The translations under genes were made by a program, and so were the position numbers. Positions 36,782 through 50,500 of a DNA stretch of 64,000 nucleotides are shown here, piece by piece. This DNA comes from Sipunculus nudus (Eukaryota > Annelida > Sipuncula > Golfingiida > Sipunculidae), in the NCBI GenBank assembly GCA_026874595.1, contig CM049307.1, positions 76,236,643 to 76,300,642 of the forward strand. The letters run 5' to 3'. How positions within the stretch are numbered: position 1 is the stretch's first letter; each line of letters opens with the position of its first letter. Below the pieces are notes generated by a model. It worked only from the letters and a program-made list of their open reading frames with translations, was not told the DNA's origin and did no database searches.

Positions 36782-36936
36782 AATTAATCGATAAAATTTT
36801 AAGAACTTAGATTTAATAATAACTATCCACCAGCCCAATATTAGCGACCCCTCTCTCGAATTTCTGGATCCGTGACTGACGATTGTCGTCTTTGGCCAAC
36901 GAAGACGCTGTCAAGGGGCAACCTAGCCGCCGACGT

Positions 36937-36968
36937 CGACGCAACAGTTTCAGGTTTCTGTTGCGTCG
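36937..36968. other. GC-rich perfect hairpin
   Basis: CGACGCAACAG (36937-36947), a 10-nt loop, and its exact inverse CTGTTGCGTCG (36958-36968), in a locally GC-rich patch. Could be part of a foldback element; no RNA gene family recognised. Confidence 0.5.
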
Positions 36969-39900
36969 CCGGCCCACCAAAGGGCTAACTGGGGTTATAG
37001 CACGATACGATCTGTTACTCTTAGAAAGGAAATTAAATAAAAATATTTCCTATGGTTTTAGCAAACCAATGTTCACATAATGTTGTATGTCGAAAGGCCT
37101 GTAATAAAAAATAACCATTCTGGAAAGCATGAAGCACCTGTAACATCAACAACTGATAGTATTTGTCCAGAGAGAATTGAAGCATTAACAGCCCCGGTAG
37201 ACATCTTGCATTATGTGGCAGTTCTGTAGAAGGCTTTAGGCCTGTGTACTATTATGTTCATATTTTAAATACCTTGGTGCAAAAGAGGGCTGAGAGAGAA
37301 CAGTAATGTTTTCTAGTGGTCAAATATACAATACACATAGATGTACTGAACATTAATCAATGGATATATGTTAAATCTCACAGTTGTGTATGGAGTGTTA
37401 TAATCACAGTTAACTGCAGGTGCAATCTATGGACTCCACATTGCGTCAGTCACTGAAAAAAAGCAATTGAGGAGTTCATTCTTATGGGCTAGGAGCAACC
37501 CGGACAAACGTGTTGGTAGTTGGGGTCATTTACTTGTGGCAAGTTAATGATAAAGAAGATGTTGCGCAGACATGTTCTCGCGAAACAAACTAAATAATCT
37601 CATCTAACGTTCATTTCTTTTCAATTTTCCATATATATCTTAAATTTAATTATATCACATGCATGACAATTAATGATGACATGACTGCTCAGTTCCAACC
37701 ATTATTTTTATTATTAGAAGATCTATACTTTACCATTGTGGACACATTGCAAAAATACACGTTAGGCCCAGAATTAAACGTTTCACGTTTCCCATGTAGG
37801 TCCAACGTCTACATGCTATCTATAGGATTTATTTAAAAGTTGAAATGCAATAAAATAGTCTCCATTTGGCACCGTGAGTATATTGAGAAAAAGATAAATC
37901 TGCCAATCAATAAATTACTATGATTCGAAGAATAATATATCATTTAGTGGGATGTTGTTTAGTGGGATGTCAGATAATGAAAGATTCAGAGTTTTTTTCT
38001 GCCAAGTCGTATTGTAGTTCAATACAATATTAACATTCCTATTCCTGACTGGTATATTTTTTTAAAGGTTTACATCATATGTGAGGTCTGTTCTTTCCTT
38101 TGTAATGCCACGTTCAAGGTTCATATTGTACTCATTTGGTACAAAAGGGCATTATGACTTGAAACTTAATTATACAATGGAATATAATTTTACATGTACT
38201 TGCATTTACCTTGCAAGTAGATTGTTAAACACATGTACATCCCATTATAGTCCGCGGCCTATATTTTTATGACAGCAGTTTCTTATTAACCTTAATCCTC
38301 TCTATGTGGGGCGAGGAGAGTACTCTTAAGTCAAGCAATAACTGCCCCATGCCACAGTAATTCTATTTATATTCAACATGGCACATTTAATTATCACCTA
38401 TTTAAACATTCCCTTAACAAAAAAATCTACAAAAATACAAAATATTAACACTTTTAGTAACTTTTATCAATCCTTCCATGACGACCTATTACAACTATGA
38501 ACTATGTCATTCACTGCACTGCAATCTTTAACCATTATTTACAAATGAATTTTTAATACATGGTAATCCCATATAATTACAACATGCATGTACTTCTAAA
38601 CATATTTGTAAGTTCATTGTTCGCACTATTAATATACTTTTTAACATACCATTACCACCTGTTGACCAATTTATACAATATCTAGCATATCTTACTACCA
38701 CATGTTAGCTTACTCTTTATAATCCTATATATTATATTAGTCAACGTTAATATCATTCATAAATGTGTTAATCATATCATTACCAAATATGGGCTCACCT
38801 TACACTGTATTTTATTTATTGTCCCTGCCAGGAGAGTATACATTCATCCATGTTCGTGTGTGTTTTGTGTGCATTTGTTCTTAACATAACTCATGCATTC
38901 GTAAACAGAACCTCTTTAAAATGTTCAGGAATTGCGGGAATGGGCCAATGAAGAATAAATAAAGTTTTGGTGTGGATCCGGCACATGGTCCGGATTCAGG
39001 TACATCATCAAGGAATATTCACAATACAGTCACTCATGTAAGAATGTGGGTCAAATGATGAATGCAGACACCGTTTGGGAGCATACAACAAAAGGACCCC
39101 CCCCCCCCCCCCCGCATACACACACATAGTAGAGGCTTGCATTCCTTAGAATGCATATTTCTAGTTCCATACACTATCAGTGCTTTTTGTTACGTTAATA
39201 AATATTGACACTTCATGAAACATGTTTATCAAAATCATACCGTTTCTATCTTTTAGCAAGAACATTTACCTGTTTTGCTTACCTATATATAGACTGAACA
39301 ATATGCTAAACTAATTATCTGATATTCTCATTAATGATTTCAAAACTGCACTATTCTACTATGTAGCCTCCCTGGCAGCAATGTCACCAAAGCCCTGCAT
39401 CTTTTGGTGCTGATAATTCTAGGCATTTTAATCTGCATAAATATAACAATATTCAAACATATGGTGTAAGAATCCTTTGCCAGGCAGCAACGTTACAAAT
39501 GAAGACTGGCTCCCTGCTCCAGAAAAGAGCTCCAGCAAACAAAAGGTCAGCCATTTTGCTCATAATAATATATACAAGCCTGGCTCCCTACGCAATTTTA
39601 GCTCTGCTTCTGCAGGTCTTATACAGAATCGTTTCTTAAGGATCACATAGGGTCTTAATTTGTTATCTTAGGAGTAAACTTGCAGTAGAAAGCCAGTCTA
39701 TATTCCTGTTTGACAGGCTTGTCACTTGTCTTGGATTATAATTGAGCATCAAACAAGTCTACATAAATAGGACTATTTAACATGTGAAAACATGATGTGA
39801 CTATTGTCTTGTGACAGGTACAGTATACTGTTTAATTATATAAAATGATACCATGTGCTCAAAATAACATTCATACATCAACACAACCAGCCCTATATAT

Positions 39901-40595
39901 AAAAGGTGTATCAATCATTTATCTATAATGTTCAGTTGCAACTTAAATTCTATGACCAAAAAGTAATCCAATATGAGTAACCCTAGACCTAGGTGTGGTT
40001 TTAATATTTAATACAGTGTTTCATCACATGAAGATTTTGCAATTTATTCTATAAGCATATTAAGACAGGTATGGAGGTTTAAACTGAGGTTATAGTGCTA
40101 CAGTGACCCCTGTGAGCTTTTGCTCGAACTATGATACACACAACCAGCATTGAAAGCATGAAGCAAAATAATGACAACATACCATTAAAATCATTAATGA
40201 TTATCACACAAATTTTGAGGTAATAAGATAATACAACATATGCAAGGTAAATGAAAGGTAAATGTACAGCACAACCCCTGTTATGTAATAATGTACAGGA
40301 GGATACAAGTCAGTAATAAATGACTAAGTACAGCACACCTTCACCTGATCATTAATGGTAATACACCAATACAGATGTAATTAATACTGTTCAATCACTG
40401 TGAACACATGCTGACTAAAACAGGCCTGACACAGTATAATTTCTTCTTCAGTTATCTATGCTGTGATACATTATAACTTGTAATGGTAAACACTCACAAT
40501 TAATTGTAACATGCAGTGATACAGTGTGACCCCTCACACCACACATATCCATGTGACTGACTGTCTGTACTTAATGTGTTTTGTTTTGTGGAGTG

Positions 40596-40855
40596 TGTTG
40601 GCAAAATGGTTACGGCGCTGAACTTCTGACCATCAGTTTGAGGGTTTGCTTCCCGTTCTGGCCGTCTCCCACGCTAAGACTCCTTGCCAAGGTCTTAACC
40701 ACAAGGGTGAGCCCTTTCAACCCAGGAGTATATGGGAACTAGTCTTGGGCTGCAGGCAGAGAAAATTAGAACAGGCCCAAAACACCAATAAGGCAAGGTG
40801 TAAAGTAGGGTGAAACTGACATTGTTGGTAATTTCAGACTATAAACCTTACCTTT
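40596..40855 (+). mobile_element. tRNA-derived SINE, copy 1 (degraded)
   Basis: The head resembles a tRNA: box-A-like TGGCAAAATGGTTACGG and, about 35 nt on, box-B-like GAGGGTTTGCTTCCC. The central part (CCTTGCCAAGGTCTTAACC, then 'ccaggagtatatgggaa') resembles the central domain of the second SINE at 60933. The target duplication was not resolved. Confidence 0.6.
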
Positions 40856-41105
40856 AGGCCAAAAAAAGGCTGGGTTCTCAGGCACCACCCACATCAATTT
40901 TATCCCCCAACATCAAACATTTTAATTTCGATATTCAAAAGAAATTTACTGATTTGTGTTTCAGCCTCTTGGACACTTGTTGTTTGCGGGTGAACATGTG
41001 TGTTTTTGTTTAAATTTATAATAATAAGGTAAAAAAGATCACCCTCCCTCACTGATTTCTGAAAAAAAGTACCCAAGAACCCAACTTTTTTTTTTTTGCT
41101 TTACC
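40856..41105. mobile_element. MITE with AGGCCAAAA terminal inverted repeats, copy 3
   Basis: Left AGGCCAAAAAAAGGCTGGGTTCT-type end and right AGAACCCAACTTTTT end. Flanks TTACCTTT and TTACCTGT could be an 8-bp target duplication with one change. It sits directly after the SINE. Confidence 0.6.
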
Positions 41106-44100
41106 TGTACCTTTTTTACGATATGTATGTCTGTCTACAATTTCCTGTGTTTTGTGATCTGATATCATTGTATATATACATATATACATCATATATGATT
41201 TATTATGATATGTGACATGTCCACACTTTTGAACAGGCCAAAACCCATATGATTTGTTACAACTTCTTTCAACTGTATCCTTCGCTAATACTGATTTTAA
41301 CAGAGTGATGCTAAATCCCCATTAATGAATAGAGACATTAAGACTTTTTCATGCTCTTATAACTAACATGTGATAGCATTTTAAAATCATTTTAAAGTGA
41401 TCTAGAGGCAGCATGTACCTGTTACCTGATTAAGCAGGCACGGCCGGCATGGAAGATATAGAATTAAGCTACAGGTAAGATGACAAGATGAGCAAATCCT
41501 GCATGAGCTATATCATGGATATTAATGTATCTGATACAAAAATGAAGCCCAGGCATACTGAACTTATCATAGGCATATTATGTACATTAAGACTTGTATC
41601 CTGTTCTCAACAGCTTGGGCAATAAAATTAACAGGTGCTCTTATCTTTTTAGGGCAGTTTTTACATAAGCCTATGGGAAAATGAAAAGGGAAAGCCTATT
41701 GCTAAGATTAATGATGACCTCACCAATACCATAATACTGCAGAAAACAAGTCTATATTTTCAGGACACACATACACAACATATAAGTAGGCTATGGTGAC
41801 CTAGATTTTTATCTTCTACTGATCTTGACCATAGATGTTAATATAAAATATCACTATTCACACTATATACATATACACAAGGGTCTATCATGGAAAATGT
41901 TTTCCCCCGTATAACACACAACATTGCAGATAAATGTATTAAGATGTGTCTTCTATTTTTTAAATGTACTAAAGTCTATTATGCTTTGTCCATCATGTTG
42001 TGCAACCACCAATATAAAAGTACCGGTATACATTATGTCTATAATGCACATATATTAATACACAGTGCAAAATCAGCAGTTATGTTGCTTCTCGGATCCT
42101 ACCCAGAGTGCAAAAAAGCCATGACAAGTATGCTTATCATGGGCTACAAAAGGCAAATATACACAATGATATGTATTACTGTTAATCATCATTAAATGGT
42201 TATAATCTCAACATTGCATATCACATAAAACACTAGTTTGCACATACAACACAGACTTACCCAAGACCCTTGAAACCATAAGTAACACTTGTTTAAACCC
42301 CCCCCCCCCCCCCCCCCCCAGTCATATACTGTGGAACCCTGCCTTGCAACCATCCCACAATTATGACCACCCCCAAAATTATAACCACTTTTGTCTGTCC
42401 CAAACTTGGTCGAATTTGTGAGATTCCACTGTACTTATCTGCATATAACTAAAGGTGTAAAATTCAGTTCAGGAGTGCTCAAGGAAATATGGATGATTTT
42501 AATAGCCATAACAGTGGCACAAACTTTACACTTACATGAAGACAGGACAGACAACAATGGTTTTGATCACCAGAGAATAAACTCACAGCATTAATAATGG
42601 TTTTCAGTTGGGGGGAGTTGACATGGGCCAAGTTCAGTGGTGTAGTTTTTACAGACCTTCCATGAATTAATGTAAAATTTCTCTGGATTTATATGAAAAT
42701 ATGGAAAATGACCCCCACTTTGGACACACTTGCATATTTCTGACATTTCAAAATCATAAAGGGTAATTTTTAGGTATGCTCAAAGAGGAGTTGCATGACA
42801 ACAGTTGAGTGCCACCACCGTCAATGATAAAATACATTTAGTGGGAATATTACGCAGTTGAATCTGCAGAGCAGAGCCATGAAAACTGGTTGTCCCTACC
42901 AAGACAGGAGGGGCTTTTCGATAAGGGCAATTGTTGACATATCAGCACAGCTCTAACTGGGGTTGTCCTTAAAGGGAACTATATTCACATATAGACATGT
43001 TACATATTCTTGAAACATAGGGTTTCCTCCTCAGAATATTATGGCATCTGCCAAAGTTTCCTTCCAAAACCATTTGCTTACTCCTGTACACGATATTAAA
43101 TAAGTTTGCACCCGATGATCGGGTGTCATCAGTGAATCAAAACATCAATATTACACACATACCATCTAACGATTCAAGATTTTCAAGCTTCAAACCAGTG
43201 TTCCATCTTCCATCTCTTTGTTTGAGAGTTGTTACATATGCTCAAGATTGTACCTCTGGTTGCAAGGTGTTGTTGAGGTAAACAGGTAAATGTGAACAGT
43301 GTTTACCAACACACAGAACCATAACAAAGTATAAAACAGGTGTTTTTGAGATTGTAAGCCCATGTGCTTGGATGATTTTGCTGTAAAACATTTGATTTCA
43401 ACCAACATGAACTAAAAGTGTGAGTTAATACCTATATGATTGCAAATGGTTATGTACCTTTACGTTACATATCATTAACACTGTGAGTATGGGGTTAAAA
43501 CAAGTGTTACTGATGACTTTAAGGGCCTCTTGTCTAACTCAGTAACTGCCTGATATGACTTACATAGTTTATTCAGCATACTCTATAGATACTTAAATAT
43601 TTCTTTAGACAGATATTACAGGCAAAACAAATATGGTTTTGAGAATGATCAGACTGCTCTATATTGCAACAACAAGCAGTTCAATTTAAATGTGCATATA
43701 TAAATGTTACTTACTGGTAAGTGAGTGGGCACAACCATAAATTCCCCCTTAAGCCAAAGCGTGGTCTTGATAAATTTGACAAATTATTTTAGGAAATACT
43801 GGTGGAACACGAAAGATTCATCAAAATAAAAAATATAAAAATAAAAAAGGATTTGAAATAAAATATACAATATAAATGAACAATTTGCTAACACTGATAC
43901 TGTGACATGTTTAATGTTAAAACAGATGAATTAATTTTCTGCTTAATTTAATTTCCCTTCAAAATATAAATGTTACTTTTGGCACTTATTGTATGATGTC
44001 TTCAGAGACTGAACACAATTAATTCATGCTTACCGGTATGTATAATAGATTTGATTTTTTAATATCAGTGGTCATGCAGTTATACTACAGTGAAACAGTA

Positions 44101-44270
44101 ACAGACCAATGATAGTAATTCCCCAAGGCCTAAAAAATAATAAAATTACAAAAAATCCAAAATAATAATTCATAACAAATTAAATAGGCTAAAAAATATA
44201 TACACAACAAACAAAGTCTAAATCAGTATACAACCATCAACACGCCAGTAAATGAAACCCATCAGCATCT
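41106..44270. other. Gene-free AT-rich intergenic stretch
   Basis: A poly-C tract at 42298-42319 is the only notable feature. Short ORFs (for example 41890-42195) lack recognisable protein features and splice partners. Confidence 0.5.
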
Positions 44271-44271
44271 G

Positions 44272-44680
44272 ATATCTTGATCAACTTTATCAGGACCCGA
44301 TATCCTGATCAACTTGATCAAGACCTAATACACTGGAAAATTAATTTTGAATCAGGATCTGATATCTTCAAATCTCAAGGACCTAATATCCTGGTCAGCC
44401 TAATCAGACCTGATATCTGAAACAACTTAATAAAGACCCAATATCCAATTCAACCTAATCAGGGCCTGATATCCTTATCAACTTAATCAAATAGGCCCTA
44501 GAAGCCTGATCAAGTTAATTAGCACTGAAATCCTTAACAACTGAATAAAAACGTCATATCCCATTCAACTTAATAAGGATCTAATACCCAAGGCAACTTT
44601 AGATCAGATATCCTGGTCAACTTAATCAAGACCTAAATATCCTGGTCAATTTACATAAGGACCTGATAAATTTGGTGCCA
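44272..44680. repeat. Degenerate ~36-40-bp minisatellite
   Basis: About ten imperfect units of the form 'cctgatatcctgatcaactta' plus 'atcaagac'. Well diverged, so old. Confidence 0.7.
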
Positions 44681-44764
44681 GGATATTCTAATATTATGCT
44701 TTACTGCCCATGTCATGGCTCACATTCATTATTATGCTGCAACGAAAACACAGAACCCCTGATA

Positions 44765-45860
44765 CAGCTTACTTCTGATATATGATGCTCTGCTGAACCA
44801 AATTACAGCTTACTTCTGATATAAGGTCTGCTGAACCAAATTACAGCTTACTTCTGATATTATGCTCTGCTGAAAGAAATTACAGCTTTCTTCTGATATT
44901 ATGCTCTGCTGAAAGAAATAACAGCTGAATTCTTATATTATGCTATACTGAGCTAAGTTACAGTATATCTGATATTATGCTCTGCTGAAAGAAATTACAA
45001 CTTATTTCTGATATTTTGCTCTGCTGAAAGAAATTACAGCTTACCATTGATATTATGCTTTGCTGAAAGAAATAACAGCTGAATTCTTATATTTTGCTAT
45101 ACTGAACTAAGTTACAGTATATCTGATATGATGCTCTGCTGAACAAAATTACAGCTTACTTCTGATATTATGCTCTGCTGAAAGAAATTAAAGCTTACTT
45201 CTGATATTATGCTCTGCTAAAAGAAATAACAGCTGAATTCTTATATTTTGCTATACTGAACTAAGTTACAGTATATCTGATATGATGCTCTGCTGAACAA
45301 AATTACAGCTTACTTCTGATATTATGCTCTGCTGAAAGAAATTAAAGCTTACTTCTGATATTATGCTCTGCTAAAAGAAATAACAGCTGAATTCTTATAT
45401 TTTGCTATACTGAACTAAGTTACAGTATATCTGATATGATGCTCTGCTGAACCAAATTACAGCTTACTCCTGATATTATGCTCTGCTGAAAGAAATTACA
45501 GCTGAATTCTTATATTTTGCTATACTGAGCTAAGTTACAGTATATCTTATATGATGCTCTGCTGAACCAAATTACAGCTTACTTCTGACATTATGCTCTG
45601 CTGAAAGAAATTACAGCTGAATTCTGATATTTTGCTATACTGAGCTAAGTTACAGTATATCTGATATTATGCTCTGCTGAAGGAATTACAGCTTACTTCT
45701 GATATTATGCTCTGCTGAAAGAAATTACAGCTTACTTCTGATATTATGCTCTGCTGAAAGAAATAACAGTTTACTTCAGATATTATACTCTGCTGAACCC
45801 ACACATCAGATATTATGCTTTGCTGAACTATTTTACAGCTAAATTCAGACATTTTACAGA
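44765..45860. repeat. ~40-bp minisatellite with higher-order ~160-bp periods
   Basis: The basic unit contains 'ttacagcttacttctgata' and 'ttatgctctgctgaaag'. Variants ('agctgaattcttatatttt', 'gctatactgaactaagtt') recur in fixed order, giving a higher-order period of roughly 160 bp seen at least three times between 45060 and 45480. Open frames in it are by-products. Confidence 0.85.
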
Positions 45861-46384
45861 AACAAATTATATGCTATTCTACCATAGTAACAATGGGTCA
45901 TAATACACATCTGCAAGGCAACTATTTTTATCACATATACACATATCCTACTATTATATAATACAGCCATTTCATCAAGTTAAACTCTTATATCACAATG
46001 TACCGATTCCCCGTCATATAAGTCTTCTACATAATCTGAAGTGGTCATAATAGCAGCTGATTGAGCTAATACTGAACAATCCTGGAAAAAGGCAGCTCCA
46101 AGCTAGCAAGGAGATTTGAAACCAAGCCTCCAAACCAGGGTTGCTACATGGGATATTTTGAGGCCAGGGCTGTCTAATTTAGACATTTCAAACTTTGTCT
46201 TGCTGTTTGCTAAAACTTGGCTGTGGATATCTTGTTTTGCTTAATTTTGCCTAATTTAACTAATTTCCTGATAAGGATGTATTCTTATTCAACAATTTGA
46301 CAAGTATGATTATTCTTCAGCCATTTTGCTAATATAAAATGAAAATTTTAAGATCAGCCCATTTTATATTTAAAAGTTTTACTT

Positions 46385-46390
46385 TTTATT
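46385..46390 (-). terminator. Possible polyadenylation signal of 2TM-Pro-2
   Basis: AATAAA on the minus strand, about 235 nt after the stop; an ATTAAA alternative lies at 46431-46426. Neither is proven. Confidence 0.3.
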
Positions 46391-46623
46391 CTCATACAAG
46401 TTAAAAACTCAACCTGTCATATTCTTTTAATATATTATGGTTATAAAATTGTGAAACTAGCAAAAATGTCTGGCTATTGCCAAAGACAGGCAATTGAATA
46501 TTGCAGACCCTGTTTGGATGTAATTTTTCACCAAATTTTACTCTGAAGATGTATTGCAGCATTACAGGCAACCCTGATCATAATTAAAACATAAAAACAC
46601 TCCAGATCACCACTGTCAGGTTC

Positions 46624-47509
46624 TTATGCAACATCTGGGGTGTTCTCTCTGGTGCTTTGTAATGACTCTGTGACACAGAAAGAAGTGACTGATTGGTTCT
46701 CGCCTGACCTGGGACCAGTGCGGGAAGCAGTGGGTGAGCAGTTTATAATCGTTGCCGTGTATAAAAATGTATCGTCCACCGATGCGGTCGTTTCGTTTCT
46801 CGGATCTACAGGAGAATATGGTGGAAGATCTGCTGGATCTGGTAAAGGATCCACTGATCCACTTGGATCAGGTGGAGGATCCATATTTCTAGATGGGTCA
46901 AGTTCATCACGATTTATACACAGACTAGGAACAGGTTCCATAACATTAGATGGATCCGATGGTGAATCGTTTGTGTCTCTACACGGATCAGGTGCCAGAT
47001 CCCTCATCCTGCCTGGGTCCAAAGTGGGTTCCGTATCTGGATAAGGATCTGGTGAGCATTCTGACCGTTTATACGGATCTGTGACTGAATACGGAGGCAG
47101 TGCTGACACAGCAATGTCACGCGGCAGCGTGCTGTAAGCTGGTAACTGGGGTAGATCATTCCCTGACCAGTCTCCGTCCCTTGGTGTGTAAGGTGGAGCT
47201 TCTTCGTGGGGCAGATTCTCATTACTATATGGAGGTAAATACACTGGAGGCGTGACGTCGGTATTCCAGCTCTGACCACTGCTGCTGCCATCGTAAGCAG
47301 GTATGCTGTCTCTGGGTGTATATGGTGGAGCTCGTATAGGGTAACATGTCTGATCGGAAGGTACAGATGATGCTGTCGGGAGGCGTCGGCTGGTTATGAT
47401 GGCTGCCAGCTGACCGTTTGGGAACGTCATCATCTGGACCTCCATGTTGTCCAATAGGGCTAATCTGGTTGTGCCCTCTTCTCCCCGAAGCTGCTCAAAA
47501 GGTACAGAC
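46624..47509 (-). CDS. 2TM-Pro-2 terminal exon C (PY-motif tail)
   Basis: Acceptor TTTACTGCAG|G followed by 294 codons and TAA at 46626-46624. The exon begins SVPFEQLRGEEGTTRLALLD. Its first dozen bases (GTCTGTACCTTT) and its acceptor are the first unit of the tandem array that fills the adjoining intron. The plus-strand ORF at 46640-47044 is its antisense shadow. Confidence 0.82.
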
Positions 47510-50500
47510 CTGCAGTAAATACAAAAATATCACAAAAGAGAAGAAAGGTACGAACCTGCAGTAAATACAAAAAATATCACAAAGGAAAAGAAAGGTACAA
47601 ACCTGCAGTAAATACAAAAATATCACAAAGGAAAAGAAAGGTACAGACCTGCAGTAAATACAAAAAATATCACAAAAGAGAAGAAAGGTACAAACCTGCA
47701 GTAAATACAAAAAATATCACAAAGGAAAAGAAAGGTACAGACCTGCAGTAAATACAAAAATATCACAAAAGAAAAGAAAGGTACAAACCTGCAGTAAATA
47801 CACAAATATCACAAAGGAAAAGAAAGGTACAGACCTGCAGTAAATACAAAAATATCACAAAAGAGAAGAAAGGTACAATCCTGCAGTAAATACAAAAAAT
47901 ATCACAAAGGAAAAGAAAGGTACAGACCTGCAGTAAATACAAAAAAATATTACAAAAGAGAAGAAAGGTACAAACCTGCAGTAAATACAAAAAATATCAC
48001 AAAGGAAAAGAAAGGTACAGACCTGCAGTAAATACAAAAAATATCACAAAAGAGAAGAAAGGTACAAACCTGCAGTAAATACAAAAAATATCACAAAGGA
48101 AAAGAAAGGTACAAACCTGCAGTAAATACAAAAAATATCACAAAGGAAAAGAAAGGTACAAACCTGCAGTAAATACAAAAAATATCACAAAGGAAAAGAA
48201 AGGTACAGACCTGCAGTAAATACAAAAAATATCACAAAAGAGAAGAAAGGTACAAACCTGCAGTAAATACAAAAAATATCACAAAGGAAAAGAAAGGTAC
48301 AAACCTGCCCGAAATATAAAAAATATCACAAAAGAGAAGAAAGGTACAAACCTGCAGTAAATACAAACAAGGGACCTATGGGTCACGACGCTCAGCTGTT
48401 ATATGTGATAAAAAAATATTATTTAGAAATGAGGCACATGCTGGTTTTGGGTGGTAATAAATATAAGCTGTATTATGAGTTGTTGTTGTTTAGCTTATGT
48501 ATGATTTTGATAGTACCTTTGGAGACAGGGAAGAGGATTGATTTCATTTATTTTATTAACAAATGGAGTACTATTGTCACACAGATTTTGACTTGGCCAT
48601 ATAACTTATAAGCAGAACATATAATATAAGAGTTTAACTATTTATTAAAAAAAATTACAAAAATTGTCCCAAATATAATTTTTATAAAAAATAATAAGAG
48701 AATCATATGATTTTCTTAAATGAAATATAACTGATATGATTATTAAAATAATATTAAAGAATATATTCATGAATGCATTCATGAATACATTTTGAAAGTA
48801 TTTGCACGAGTATTCATATACTTTCATTTTTACCTGAATTCCTATTCTTTATGCAAGAAATTTTATAATGGAGTACATAATCATATTCGTATTTAAATAC
48901 AATTACAAAGTATTTGCACCATGTCTGGTATTTATTCAGTTTCACCAACCAATGATGTTGAGAATCCAGAATATACAAAATTCACACATTTAAATAATGA
49001 TCATAAGTACCTGGTTTTATGGCTTTTATTTATATTAAAAAATAACTGTAAAAAATTCATTTTGGAATAATTTCACTTCTATGTACACACTAGACACAGT
49101 AGGAATCTAGATTAATATTAACAACTGCATCTTTGTCTTTCATTAATTTCCTTCATAATATCCCTAATGATAAGTAATGAATAATATGATTTACTTCTTT
49201 ATCATTAAAATTGAACTGAAAAATGCCGTAGGTGACTGCATGGTGTTATTTTGAATATGTGACATTCTACCCATCGATACAAGATTCTTATATCATCAGT
49301 AACTGCAAGTTAATTTCCTGTTATTATAAACTAACAAATTCCTTTTCTATTTTTCTTTAATTTGTTATTAAAAAACAATAAAAATTTATTAATTTATTGT
49401 TTATTGTTATGTTGTTGGTTAAAACTACTAGATGAGTTGGGTTGGACACCTGGATCAACTGTGGCTGGCCATAAGCTGCCTGGATTCCTGTATGCCTCGC
49501 CTCAAGCGTGCATAATTTGATGAAAGGTCAACAAGGTCAACATACAGGTGACTCAAGAGGGGCTGGAGAGAGCCAAAGTCTGACAGGGTCTCATAAAAAA
49601 CATTAATAAAAGCTACAATTTTTGGCCAATTTCTTTCAGCTTTCTAAACTAAAAAGCTGAAATCCTAATGTGTGCATGATATGAAAATTATATCAACAGT
49701 GCTCACAGGACACAAACATGCCATGGTCACAGTTGGGCAAAATTTAAGGTACTAATTTTTTATTTATACTAATAACTTATAAAATTTGAAAAATTCAGAA
49801 CTAATTTTGGGGTATTCAATTGAATCTTGATTAAATAATGTTACATCCCTGACAAAAAAATCTCTAGCTTCAGCAATGCCCTTGTTAAGGGAGTAAATAT
49901 AGTTCTTGATATTTTACAAAGTGCATTATGTTTGGGCCCATAACTTAAAACAATTACGCAATACTGACATCATTCTGGCATGTGCATAGAGAATGAAAAA
50001 TATGTATATTATTTATGATTAAAGTCAGATCAGTGGTTTTGATATTAGGCAGTCTTGAAGTGTAACAATGGGTTTTTAATGGAAAAATGAAGTTTTTCAT
50101 TAATATCTCGAAGGTATTAAGTCCTAGTGACCAAATTCTTGGCATGGTAGGGGATTTTGGAGACATCTATCTGTATGCCAAATTTAAGGAACTAAGAGCT
50201 GAAGCTGGGGAGCTGAGCTCTTGCAAACTGCATAACACTAGCTTGATGTAAACAATATGTTACATGGTGATTGAAAACTTATTAAAATCTACAGTTTTTG
50301 ATCAACTGGTTTCAAATTTTTGGTGTTAACAGTTGAAATGCTAACAAAAACATGCTGTGAAAATTAAATCCACAGTACTTACAGGAAAAAAACGTGCCAT
50401 GGTCAAAGTTGGGCAAAATTTAAGGTACCAATTTTTATTTTTATTAATATTTTAGAAAATTTAAAAGATTTTCATCTAATTTTGGGTATACAATTTAATT

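Larger units (their letters stand above)
33700..40590. other. Gene-free stretch between the two 2TM-Pro genes, left half
   Basis: No exon or RNA gene was recognised. It holds a short inverted-repeat element at 34182-34320 (GATGCGGAT...GGTCCGCCCCTG with a C-run), poly-C tracts near 34194-34213, 35981-35993, 36243-36255 and 39099-39114, a MITE (36342-36687), a (TA)n run (36743-36776) and a GC-rich hairpin (36937-36968). Confidence 0.5.

Noticed and set aside
41890..42195. Plus-strand ORF of 101 codons
   Set aside because: AT-rich, no domain, no splice context; expected by chance in a window of this size.
46640..47044. Plus-strand Ser/Gly-rich ORF of 134 codons
   Set aside because: Antisense shadow of the PY-motif exon of 2TM-Pro-2.
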